Shown here: positions 44,637 to 56,200 of the stretch, piece by piece
How positions within the stretch are numbered: the stretch's first letter is position 1
Layout of the letters: the number at the start of each line of letters is the position of its first letter
From: Lactarius indigo
Lineage: Eukaryota; Basidiomycota; Agaricomycetes; Russulales; Russulaceae
Direction: 5' to 3'
DNA: 64,000 nucleotides
NCBI GenBank assembly: GCA_025766275.1
Contig: JAFKAC010000026.1
Span: 682,001-746,000, forward strand
Position numbers and translations under genes: made by a program
The notes under the pieces: model-generated
What the model was told of the DNA's origin: nothing
Database searches by the model: none
The model's input: the letters and a program-made list of their open reading frames with translations, nothing else

Positions 44637-47600
44637 TTATTCAGGGAGCGGGAGGTTCTTCCTGACGTGCTCGAACAGTATCCGTGCAACCTCGAGGCTC
44701 CCGGTATCAGCCGCGATCTGCAGTGGGCTGTCGCCGCAGTCGTCGAACGCATACATATCCGCACTGTAGTTTAGCAGTAACTGTACAACGTCTGGCTCTC
44801 CATCCGATGCCTTGTGCAGTGGCGTTGATCCCTCGTAGTTCCGAGCGTCGACCTCCGCGTTGTGCTCAAGTAGTATCTGAACGACCTTGGTGTTGCTATT
44901 GGACGCTGCCAAATGCAGCGGGGTGTTCCCACCCTTGTCGCGCGCATCCACGTCCGCATGGCGGTCCAGGAAAAACCGCACAACGTCGTCGTGTCCTTGC
45001 GCTGACGCGCAGTGTAAGAAAGTACCGCCGTAGTCGTCCCGGGCATTGACCTCCGCCCCGTGCTCCAACAGTATCCGAGCAACGTCGAGCTGCCTGCTGG
45101 TCATTGCGAAATACAACGGAGAGCTTCCGCCGTTGTCACATATACGTGGGTCCGCACCGTGGTCCACTAATAAACGCACAACGTCGAGGTGTCCTTTCCA
45201 GGAGGCGTAGTGTAATGGGATACGTCCGTCGTGATCCTGGGAATTGACCTGCGCACCGTGTTCGAGTAGTGTCCGAGCAATGTCGAGTCGGCCATTGGGC
45301 ATCGCCATATGGAGTGGAGTCCAGCCTTTCGCTTGTTGGGGGTCCACGGCCACACCACGGTCGTCGAGCAGCCACTTGCCAATGTCGAGGTGTCCCTCTT
45401 GTGACGCGAGGTGTAATAGGGTCCAGTTGTCTGCGGAGCGGGAATCGACGTCGGCGCCATGTGAAACCAGTAACTGCGCAATCTCGATGTGTCCTCCGAG
45501 CACCGACGCGTGCAACGGAGTACCGTATACGCCGCCCCAGGTGTTCAGGTGGGTCAGATGCTTGGCGATCGTGCGTTCCACTAGACCATGGAGACCACTC
45601 TCTGCGGCAAAGTATAAGGGGGCTGCTGGAGCTGGCGCAGCTCTCGGTTGTTCAGACGTGGAAAACTTCAGGAGGTCGTTCAGGCCTTGTATTCGGACCC
45701 ATGCTGAGAAATGCGGCTTGTCCATATCGAGGAAATGAACCATTGTGTCCGTTATGCCTAACTCCTCGTTCGCGGATTGGGCGTGCTTGACCCAGTATTC
45801 GGCAGCATATCGAACAAGAGGCTTGGACTTGCTGTCTTCATTACTCTTATCGTCCAGGAGAAATAAGACGCAGAGACAAGCCTGGGCAAGAGTCGCGTGG
45901 GCAGGGTTGAAGGAGATATGAAACTTGGGGCTCGCGAGGTGATCCGAGGTCAGGAATTCTTTTACGGAGAAATGTGAGAACTGGACGACTCGGGAACCAT
46001 TGTCTTTGATTACGGCCACCAAACTGGAGCAGGCTGATAGCACGGCCTCTTCTTGATCTTCCCAGCGCCAACCCGCGTTCAATTCCGGGATCTCTCCAGG
46101 CTTGATGTCGACCGCAAGCGCTTCCGCGAGCTCCTCGACCCGAAGTGGCCGAACGGCTACCGTGAGACATTGCAAAAGCCGATACGCGTACTCCCAGTTC
46201 ACCTTGTTGATCCCCTTCAGGATGCGCTCATATGTCTCGTCCAACGTTTTGGGCAATTCCTCGAGGACACGACGCAGATCGGCACGGTCACACTTCCGCA
46301 GAGCCTCCAATTGGCAGGCAACCCATCGGAACCTGCGTAAGAGCATGAGAGAACGGTACGATTATGAGCCTTCGAAGATGGCCTTACATCCCGCCGGCCT
46401 TCTCTATGAGTTTCTCGATGACCAGGTCTTTTTCCTCGACTGTCCATTTTGTCATCCATTTGTCTGAGCGAACGAAGGAAGTGATATATTTGATGATGTC
46501 CTGCTTTTGTCCATCTTCGTCGTCAAGAGATATTTGATGAGATCTCAGTGGCTCAAGTACTGTAGAGGTGTCGAACTCCGAACGACTCGTGACACATAAG
46601 CGCAGATGTGGAAGGCGAAGGCGAAGGTCGATGAGTTCTTTCACCACCTCCAGCACCTTTTCACGTGGCGACGGCGCACTGGACCGTGACTTCCTGGGAC
46701 ACTCGTCGAGAGCATCCATTACGAGGTAGAAGGGCTCTGGTCCCGCGATCGTGAGCATTTCTTCGAGACATAGAAGGAGCGAGGCTTCATCCGGCTGTTC
46801 CAAACCACTTTGAAATTTCAAGTATAATTTGTGAAGAATTTCACAGAACTGATCGGATTGATCAGAGAGTTGGACGAGAAGGGACGATAATAGAGCACGG
46901 GAGTCTTGTTTCCTCGTGTCCCTGAAGTCGAAATAGAAATAGGCAATGGAACCCGGGCCGCCCTTGATGTCTTGGATAATCGCGGAACTTGACGAATACG
47001 TAAGTCTAATTGGGACGCAACTCATCAACTGCAACGCACCTGAGAATACTCTTCCCAGAGCCAGCTATGAACCAAGGATGCCATCAGCGGCAATTAAAAC
47101 CGAAAGGGTCACGAAATATGTACGTTTTCCGTGGATCCATAACAAGGAACCTGATGCCTTCCAATTGGCGAAGGTGTCGCCTTGGGTGCACCAGGTTGCA
47201 GTATCCTCATAGCAAGCTCGAATATCACACGCGTTGGAATAATTGACGGATGGATCGGGGCCGCGGATCCATTTCCGAAGGTCTTGGCGTACTTTATGCC
47301 CTGTAAGAACTCGTAAGCTTTCGTGGTCACCAGGTATGAGGTTATGAGTTTACGAACGGCGTAGATGGCCTACTTCAATCGACGCCTGTTGAAGCTCCAC
47401 TTTTGTCTCCTTTCTTCCTAGAAAATGGTAAGGACGTAATGAGCTGGCTAAGCAGGCATTCCTCACCCTCAGTGACTAATTTGGTCTTGTCCCTAACGTC
47501 CTGTGCTTTGTCACTGACGCCTTGTACCTTGACGTCGATACCCTCCGCCTTCGTACCGACTCCCCGTACCTTCTCATTGACGCCTTTCATCTTCTCACTC

Positions 47601-48433
47601 ACGTCCTTTGTCCTGTCATCAGTTTCGCGAGAAACCTTCAGCGCTTCTGCTCTTGCCATGCGAACCTCCTCTTGCGTCAAATTGTCTAGCCGCTGGAGGG
47701 CATCCTCGACATCCTTCTTTCCAACCAGCTTCTTGAAGCACTTTTCTGTAAGAAGGTCAACTTTTGGAAATATATCACCATAGAAGGACATACTCAATAC
47801 GCCTTGCCCGATCTCCTTCGTCACGATCCCAAGGATCGAAAGGACCTCAACCATTATCTTAACGATGATGTCCACCATACCCGCGCTTGGTTGGACCTCT
47901 ATATATGTCTCTAGACGCTTGAAGAAATATCCGATGCGGGCGAAGAGGTCAACGAGAGAATCTTGGCCATCACCGACATCCTTGACAGTCTGAGGGGTCC
48001 GTGTTACCAACGCCCACAGGCCAGGTCAACAACGATGCGCACCTGGAAGAGAACACCGATTCCAGTAAAGATCGCACTCGCAGGTGGGAATACCTGTCAT
48101 CGCGTTAGAGGGTAGATCTCGCACAGCTCAACCTCAAGCAATTACCAGCCCAACTGCGCCGCCTAGAATCGCGGAGAATTTACACAAGACTTTAACCGTT
48201 GGATCCAGCCAGTTTGTCAACTTTTCGTGGGCACTTTGAGATTTATCGAGCGCCTGGGCTTGGGCTCGGAGCAGGTCGACAATGGCACCGGGGGAGTCGC
48301 ATGACTGCAGCTGAATGGCGAGGGGATGGGAGGAAATGTCTTCCTTTGTCTTCTCTCTGTACGCTTCCAAAGAAGCCCTGAAGATCTCCTCAAAGTTGAC
48401 GGAAGAGGGGATAGAAGAAGAAATTTGTGACAT
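44637..48433 (-). CDS. NLR F: Goodbye - heptad linker - NACHT - nine ankyrin repeats
   Basis: Divergent NLR of about 1100 residues, closest to D in NACHT and flanks. Start MSQISSSIPSSVNFEEIF at 48,433; hydrophobic exon VFPPASAIFTGIGVLFQ; seven heptads (TDDRTKD to VRDKTKL). The following short exon reads in frame GRKETKVELQQASIEV after a G-phase junction. Exon 6 reads RGPDPSVNYSNACDIRACY and ends LLWIHGK; the Walker A micro-exon is 47,064-47,040 (P-GSGKSIL). NACHT continues with LVMDALDECP and CVTSRSEFD; note Ser in place of the usual Pro after the sensor Arg (SRSE against SRPE). The last exon has PLRVEELAEALAVD and nine ankyrin repeats ending ARILFEHVRKNLPLPE. All junctions I checked were in frame. 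Confidence 0.87.
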
Positions 48434-48462
48434 GTGGTCAGTCGAAGGAGTACGTTACGGCG

Positions 48463-48464
<2 letters not shown>

Positions 48465-48499
<35 letters not shown>

Positions 48500-48509
48500 G
48501 GGGGGGGGG
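48465..48509. repeat. Poly-G tract upstream of NLR F
   Basis: 34 uninterrupted G's, one A, then 10 more G's, starting 32 bp upstream of the NLR F start codon; on the gene's sense strand it is poly-C. It can form G-quadruplexes on the template strand and lies where the 5' UTR or core promoter should be. Its length in the assembly may not be exact. Confidence 0.9.
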
Positions 48510-48519
48510 CGGGTATAAC

Positions 48520-50530
48520 AGGAAGATCTAAGGTGAAGAAAAGGGCACTCCGAGAGTCTATTATATGGTGCCCTAGTCTATGTCCAACCTGTTGTTGACA
48601 TCGTGCGAGGTGCTGGCACCGTCACCAACGAAAATTTTCACGGCACTTGAACCATGACTGGGACGTCTTGTCTACAGACCAAGGTTCAAACTATGACAGA
48701 TAGCCGCCGAAGCATTCCCAGATAGACTGCGGGTCAGCGGTCACTGGCACGTTCAGTTCAAGGTTCGGTTAGACGCACAAGACATACGATAATAATCAAC
48801 CCAAAGTGAGACGGAAAAGACATGACACCAGGATCCATTGCTTATTCTAAGACAAAAGCAAGCGTGCTGGAGGATTGGATGTACTGAATGTTGGACGTTG
48901 AACGTTGAACATTGAACCGCTGGGACTGGCATCGTAACCGTGACCGCGCGAAAATGAGCAACGAGATGAGATAAGCAACTTGAAGCTGTCCCATTCAAGG
49001 TCCCATTTGGAGACGGATCAACATTCGCGTTGTCCACATACGTTAGCACGTTGACGTACATACATTCCGTCGCCTTGTTCGATGTACGTATTGGACCCAC
49101 AAAATACAACAACTTGTCCTCAGTCGGTACGACACAGCTACATATATTTGATTCAGAAGACATGACGTGTGAGAAAACTAACAGAGTGCTATTGTTATGC
49201 GACAAAGTGAGAAACCCCTGTGGGCCTCGTCTTGGCCACATCAGACAGGGTGAACAATGGAACGGGGTCCCCAAACAATTAGAATGTACCTTAATGTTTT
49301 TGGGAGACAGATGGAGACGCATTTGGGAAAAGAGGACTTTCGAGTGCAAGTGGGTGAGGATACGTGATCGACAATATAAAATGGTGCCCCGAAAACAACA
49401 GAAGGGGCACTCTGGGACACCATGTGCCGCGTGTATCGTGTTGACGCGAGTCGTACTTTTCTACTAAGCGAAGCGGATGAAGGTTAACCGAATAAACCAC
49501 CCTATGGGCACGGTGAGGGGTAACAGTCTTGGACTTGGACTTGGATCTTGGAGAAAATCGGAGAAAAGACCTCGACAGGAGCTGGCCGCTGAGTATGATC
49601 GTGACTGCAAGCGGCGTCTTTGAGCCGATTGACGATCGATGGTCCGGGCCGGTTCCACCCGCAGTGAAAACGTCCCATAGCTTCTGCTGGTGCGGCATCT
49701 GCCCCAGCCCAAATCAGCTTCAAGTTAGGTTTCCGTAGTGATCGTGCGAGGAGCAGTGCGAGTGCTTGCGCTTGCGCCCGAGCGGGCGAAGTCCACGCTC
49801 CCCCAATCTCCGTATCGCATCTCTCCAAAAATGCTTGCAAAAATGGCCTCTTCAGTTTCGAGCGCGTTATGTGAGGCTACCAAGAATCACTGCTTAGCGA
49901 CGGAGAACAAAAGTATGGACGATGGCGACAGAATCGAGTAGTCACGGTAGGGAGGTAGACTCGTTAATAGCCTATTATTATATATGGGGTCATTGGTCTA
50001 TTTTGAGGGCCGTTCTGAGCACGTTCACAAGGCGTGTGATGATCTCTCCCTCTCCCTTAGACCACTGCCTTAGACATCTTGTCTTCGTTTGTCTGCGGAT
50101 ACAGGTCGTCCGCATCGACGAATTGTCATTCGAGTTCTTTTGCGAGAGCTGTTCCAAGTGTTGATTTCCTGTTTCCTGACACACCCTGCTGTATGGTGTG
50201 AGTGTCAGGAGTGTCAGGTTTTTTTGTTGCTTTCGGACGAGTTAGCGAGTCAGTTGGATATTCCCAGTGTGTATACCCTTTACCATAGCTATGGTCAACA
50301 CATGTCCGTCAATGGAGGTTACAGATGATGGACTGTCTTTCTTTCAGGACATGAGAGTCGGCCTTGCAGGATTTGACTTGGGATTTGAAGTAGGCCGTGA
50401 ATGCGAACCATTGCCGCAGACTTCCCATCCGGTTCGGTTTCGTTTTAAGGAATGTGTTTTACAGTAGCAGTAAAAAGAACAAAATAGATAGATATTCAGA
50501 AAGTGTAGCATGGCTGTTACGGTCAACTTT
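48520..50530. other. Spacer between NLR F and the P450 gene
   Basis: The left half (48,560-49,450) is the D/F-type NLR 5' flank. The right half holds no recognisable gene; the open frames there lack domains. An imperfect inverted repeat built on cctgacacacc and ggtgtgagtgtcagg lies at 50,175-50,209, followed by a T run, of unknown meaning. Confidence 0.5.
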
Positions 50531-52614
50531 TCACCTTTGGCGCTTCCTGAACATCGCGTTCGCCTCCCCCGGGATGCGCAGCGAACCAATGAGAAGGCTA
50601 CGTGGGGCCTGGATTCCTTCCTCGAATTTGATATCATACGTCACAACGACGTGTGCAAGTAAAGCCTTGATTTCGTTGATAGCAAAGAACCGTCCTGGGC
50701 TGATTTAGTAATATGAGTGACTGCAACGGGTCAAAGCAAAAGTAAAACAAAAGGACGCACCAAGCGTGTCGCCCATATCCGAAAGTGAGGTTGTCCGCGG
50801 AGGTAGAAAGTGCTTGGGACCCCGCCGCGGCGTTTCCATCGCGCTCGCGGGGCTTCGCGAAGCGGAAGCCGTCAAATTCGTCGGGGTGTGGAAAGATCTC
50901 TCCATCCCTGTGGATAGCGCCAGTCGGGGCGGCGATGAGTGTACCCGCAGGAACAGTGACTCCATTGGAAAACGTGAATGGGCGTAATGCGAGACGGAAC
51001 AGTGACACTGACAAAAGTAATGCATCAGTAACTGAGCTTCGACCAGGGTAATCCAACAGACAGTAATCTAGACTATCGAGACGTTGGGTTTCCCTTAAGA
51101 AGCTGTCGATCTTGTGCATCTTGTCCATCCCGGCCTTTGTCCAGCCTTCCTCTGCTACCGCAATCTCGACGTCGTGGCGGAGGGGTTCAACATATTCCGG
51201 GTTGGAAAGAAGGCGGTATAATGCATTGGTAAACGTCTGCATACACTCGCAATCAGTGGCTTATGAGGGGATCGGCGTAGCTCACAATAGAAGTTGTGTG
51301 AATAGCCGCAAAGTTGACTACGAGCATTCGCCGTGCCAGGCCTGCAAGGGACTTTTCTACTCCTTTTGCTTCGCTCATGAGCCACATGAGCAAGTCATTC
51401 TGTCACGGTACCTCTGCGTAATTATAGAATTAACATTGAGCGAAAGCAGATTGACAAACCGGCTTGTCGTCCCAATCTTCCCCAAATTCCTCCATTCTCG
51501 CAAAACGTTCCTCGACCATGGGTCTGATAAATTCCATTTCCTGTCGGATTTGTGATGGAAGGTTAGATAGTACGCGTGCAACAATCCTGACTCCGGTTCA
51601 ATGATACAGAGTCACGGCAGCCTGAGGAGATAGAAACGTACGGCTTGAGAGGTTTCGGGAACATGCCAATGATTGTCGCGAATTTCATGACATTGACAGC
51701 GAAGTTCAAATTTAGAGTCAGATAGTCCTGATTTCGGCCTACGAGACACTGGTTAACATAGGATATTGATTGAACAAAAGGATCGGAGAGTTTTTCACGC
51801 ACACAGCGAAGGCCCGACGAACACACGATTCGAGGTCGCACAAACCACATGTTGCATCGTTTCCACCATGGGAACTTTGACCCAATCTGTGTTCCACTTA
51901 AGCATCACCTTTTTAACTACGAAACTACGACACACCATCACCATGCACGGGGATAGAGGAATCAAAAGACCTGATGAGTTCGTCATGGACTTCATCGAAA
52001 GTAGCTGCGATGTTCCGTGTAAGTTTCGAGCGTATTACGTCCGTGTGATAGTCATTATCTATCTCCAATAAGTCCAGCGTATATTCAAATTGGATTGACT
52101 GACACAATCGTTATGAAAAAGCGTCAAGTATCAGAGGGAGCATGCGTACCTCAACCGCCGACGCATAGAGAGACAAGATGTCATCTGAAGCCTTTCTGAC
52201 ATCTTCGACCAGTTCAGGACCCGAAACTAGCACCATCCACCTCCGAAATGTGGGGATCTTGAATAAACCCGGTCTTGTCTGAGAGAGAGCCAGATCAAAG
52301 TGTCAGCTCGTCACAGGGGGAGGCCACCAAATTGTAAAGACAAAAGCACTTACTTTCTCGTACCCGTGTTTGAGCGTGGGAAGGGCATGAAACATAAAAC
52401 GGAGAGCGGAGAAGTACGAGAGAATCGGGTTGGAGAACCCAATGGTAGGAATGGCTTCGAGCTGAGAAACACCCAAGTCAATTAGCGATGGAAGGGAAGT
52501 ACCAAATGGTGCAAGACCGACCAGAGGATCTCTCCTATACCAGCTAGCAAACAGAGATACTACGAATAATGATGCAGCGAGAAACGACAGCCCGATGGTA
52601 GACTCATCCAACAT
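50531..52614 (-). CDS. Cytochrome P450 monooxygenase
   Basis: A microsomal P450 split into about nine exons. Exon 1 (52,614-52,354) starts MLDESTIGLSFLAASLFVVS, a membrane anchor; an in-frame ATG 36 bp upstream is possible. Later exons read TRPGLFKIPTFRRWMVLVSG, LLEIDNDYHTDVIRSKLTRN, KVPMVETMQHVVCATSNRVF, LNFAVNVMKFATIIGMFPKP and WLMSEAKG. The I-helix reads VVNFAAIHTTS, the K-helix SFLRETQR carries ExxR, FDGFRF matches the PERF region, and the haem loop FGYGRHACPGRFF is complete once the intron inside the Cys codon is removed. It ends SLRIPGEANAMFRKRQR. One intron, after RLDSL (about 51,070), lacks a good GT donor, though the frame reads through. Substrate unknown; the type is common in Agaricomycetes. 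Confidence 0.9.
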
Positions 52615-53290
52615 GCCGTCACAAAAGTTGGGTTTAACCTGCTGGTTCAACTTAGCGGGTTGTTCAGAAACGAAGCGCTTATTTGTGTCCGGGTTTTTCT
52701 TTGAAACCCAGCCAATTCAAAGATGCTGAGATAACGTCAATGGACAACATTACTCACGTCACGACAGATTTTACTTTCGCACTATCGTATTGGGATGTCG
52801 CACCCACTGGCATGAGTGAAGAATATCATTCAAATGCAAAATAGTCGTGCTGAGCGACGGAGAAGAGTATAAACTTGAAGCTCGAACGTGAAAGCATCAA
52901 GACAGCAAGGACACGAATCAGCCAAATCGGAAATAAGTACTGTAAGGCATGGAATCCATGGATCACGGATCTTTCATTCCAATCTCCGGAGCTCTGGCGC
53001 TCATTGGCGCTCAATAGACGCGCGTGTCTTGCCAAAAACAAATCTCGAAAAAAAAATGCATTTTCCACATCTCTGTTTGAAACGGTTCAGACCAAAAAAA
53101 AAAAAGATTCTGTCAGGGCTAGGGCTTGCGTCGACTGCATCGCTGAAAGAAACTACTCGCAAGCTTTGGCAGACGGATCTGGGGCCACAATTCGAGGGCA
53201 ACTATGGCGTGGTGGTCGACCCTCAGGCCTCAGACCCTGTGACCCTGACGGTGAGCACAAAGCAAGCTACCTGACCCGTGATAGTGGGCG
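52615..53290. other. Spacer between P450 and first mannosidase
   Basis: Contains two A-runs (about 53,048-53,057 and 53,094-53,105) and no recognisable domain. The 52,875-53,447 open frame extends into the duplicated mannosidase 3' flank and is probably chance. Confidence 0.45.
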
Positions 53291-56200
53291 ATGGTCCCCA
53301 AACGCGAACGTAAAAGGCCTAGACAGACTAAAAGTTTGGTATTCAGCTGGCGCGAATCGGGCGCCTACAAGCGAAGCAGCGACGTCCTATCATATCAATA
53401 CAGACACACTCATTTTCCAAATACCCATGACACCCGTTCTCATTTAGTACCTTACGCGTCTTCTTCCGGTCGTTCCACCGTCACCCAGCTGTCCTTCTTA
53501 CCATGCCCCTGAACGCGCCTAGAAGATTGATGTGCACTCGTCAGCATTGCAAAAAGATCAAAAAGAAAACTGCTAGAGGGGCCCTACGTTACCCCAAGCG
53601 TGCTCAAATCTTGACGCTCACCCTTCCTTCGCGAGAACGAGCTTGATCGTCTTGACTTCAAACCCGCGGAACGCAAGCGGGATAAGGAGCCCTCCAGAGA
53701 GGGGCAGCTTCTCCGCACCATCGGCCGTCGGCGCCTTCAGCTCGAGCGCCTCCGCACTCTCGTCGTCCTCGAGCAGGTTAGTCGAGAACGCAGCGATAAC
53801 GCCGGTGAAGTTGACCTGCAGGTCCAAAGTCACGTGCCCCCCGTACGCCTCGTAAATACGCAGCACGATGGTGCGTTTACCGTCTGCGTCCGAGTCGAGG
53901 TCCCCGCGCTTGACGGTCTCCAGAAAGATGCTGCGGTGGTTTCTACCCAACGTGAACGGTACATACGGAGGAACTGCGGCAGAAACTGCACCGCCGTCAG
54001 GTACATGGCGCACTGCCAGCAATGTCGGCGTCAGAATAGATCAGTGGTGTGGTGAAAGGGGGACGACACACCCCACAACGGAGAGTTGAATAGGTAAGCT
54101 GCTATGGGAACATCCGACTGCAAGAAATGGCCGCGGTGCGGCAAAACAGCCCACGAAAATTCATGCTTGCCTGGGAAGTATAAATAATTCCAAGCTTATG
54201 AGGGCCTGCCAAACAAAAATTAGGCATCTAGTAAGCACCCACCTTGGTCCTGATCGGCATCAGGAGCAGTTGCCGCACGCAAAAGCGAGATTCGCAAGAC
54301 ATTGCCCTGGCAAGAGAAGCCGTACTTGGACTCAGATAGTATAGCTACGCCATAGCCGTACTCGCTGAGGTCGGCAAACTTTATGCGCGGCGCAGCGCCT
54401 GTCAAACTCTGAATCCACTAAGAAATAAATGAGCATGTACCTTGTGCCCGCAAACTTCGAACTTGGCCGCGTCCCATGTCGTGTTCTTGTGCGTAGGGCG
54501 CTGAACGTGCCCCCACGGGGTCTCGTAAGTCGCTACGTCACTGTGGATGTCGAGCGGTATCTCAACTGTGGTCTGTCAGTGCGTGCCGGTCGACCGTAAG
54601 CCGCGGTTGGGATCGGTACTTACATTTCAAGAACTCGTGGCGCTCATGCCAGTCCACTTTAGCATCGAACGTGACTTGATTGAACATGTAAGGGGATGGA
54701 ACTAAGCAAAGGGCGCTTAGACGCAACTCACGCGCCTCACAACCAAGGGAAGTACTTACTTTCATAAGAGTCAAGCGAGATCTAGAGACCAGCATCGGTT
54801 AGTAGGTGGGGACCTCAAGTCGGGTTGCTGCTTACTGTTATCGTGATCTTGCTCTTCCCGTACTCGACATCTGTCACGACCGACGCACGGAGGGGCCCAG
54901 ATTCGACGACCTTGACGTTCGAAAATTTGAGTTGCTGCGCTTTCTCCAGATGGTGTATCTCAACGTCTGGACAGAAATGTTGTAGCTCGTAAACTAAATG
55001 TATAGCGGCAATAGAGAGGCAACATACCCCACGCGTCCCAGTAGTTCGGGTGGTCCTCAAAGATAACCAGACCGCCGGTCTCGCCCTGAGGAATGAGTTC
55101 GCGCCTGAAACAATCATACGTCAGCAATATATACGCACTCTTACCCTCCACCAACGCAAGATAAAAGAAAAGGAAACGCACTCAAGCTGGACATCGAAGA
55201 GGCTCGTAACTCGCCCGCCAGATACAGTGAACTGCAAGTTCTCGTTCCTCAATACAAAATGGTCGCTGCTCGAGCTTTGCACCGTGACCCCTACACCGCA
55301 GTTCTCAAATAGGTCAACATGTTCCAACAATGAGGAAAGGTGTACCTTTGAGGTCCTGCGCGCTGATCTGGCTTGGGAGGACAAGCCCTCCGCCTGGGCC
55401 ACCTTCCAGCACTACGTAACCTTCCTTTCCATCGCTCGTCGTCTGCAGCACATTTGCCGTTCCGACCCCTCCTCCAAGTGGCACACGCACGATCTCACGC
55501 CGAGCGAATGGAGTGGTGTTGTACGCAAAAATAGTCAGTGGCCCCGACGACGCTACAGCAGCAGAGAGCGGGAGAGAACCCGGATACATCACACCCAGAG
55601 CTTCTTCGGTAAGTGCTCCAACATCCGCGCGCACCTCTGCATACAGCTTTTCAGCATCATCGTATACCATGCCACTACACGAGGCCACACAGTGATTAGA
55701 TAAGCAGACAGGGAAGAAAGACGGACCCACATGGCAGAACCCGGGAGGACTGTAAGAACATCGGTGTTAGAGCGCATCACAGACGTAAGAACAGGAGCCC
55801 GAAGCGTACCGTCGTGGACTGTTCAAACATCGTATATGCATATAAGCACCGAAGGGCGAAGAAAGGAAATGAATCGGTACATTGGTTGAGGAGGACCTTT
55901 TCCCAGCTATCGTCGAGTTTCTGCTTCGGGTATTTGTAGTTGTCCGGCGCGTAGATTGAAGCGATTGTCGCGACTTGCTGATAGATCAAAAAAGTCAGAA
56001 ACGACACCAAGGAAGATAACGGGCACCCGCGCTGGAGTGCGCACCTCAGCATCGCGAAGAAGAATTTCGGATTTTCGATTACCCTTCTTTATTGAACCTG
56101 GTCACTCGATTAGAAACATGATGGTATTTCGCAACCCCCCTTCTAGATAACATTTTACTCACCATGGGATGTATACGTTCCACGGTGGAACTTGACACCC

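Noticed and set aside
49030..49467. 145-residue plus-strand frame in the NLR F flank
   Set aside because: Lies in a duplicated NLR 5' flank whose D counterpart does not keep the frame; no recognisable domain.
50175..50209. Imperfect hairpin followed by T-run, resembling a bacterial terminator
   Set aside because: The genome is eukaryotic and the site is over 300 bp past the P450 stop; no known role.
52875..53447. 190-residue plus-strand frame upstream of mannosidase copy 1
   Set aside because: Runs through A-rich spacer into the duplicated 3' flank; the equivalent in copy 2 does not keep the same reading.
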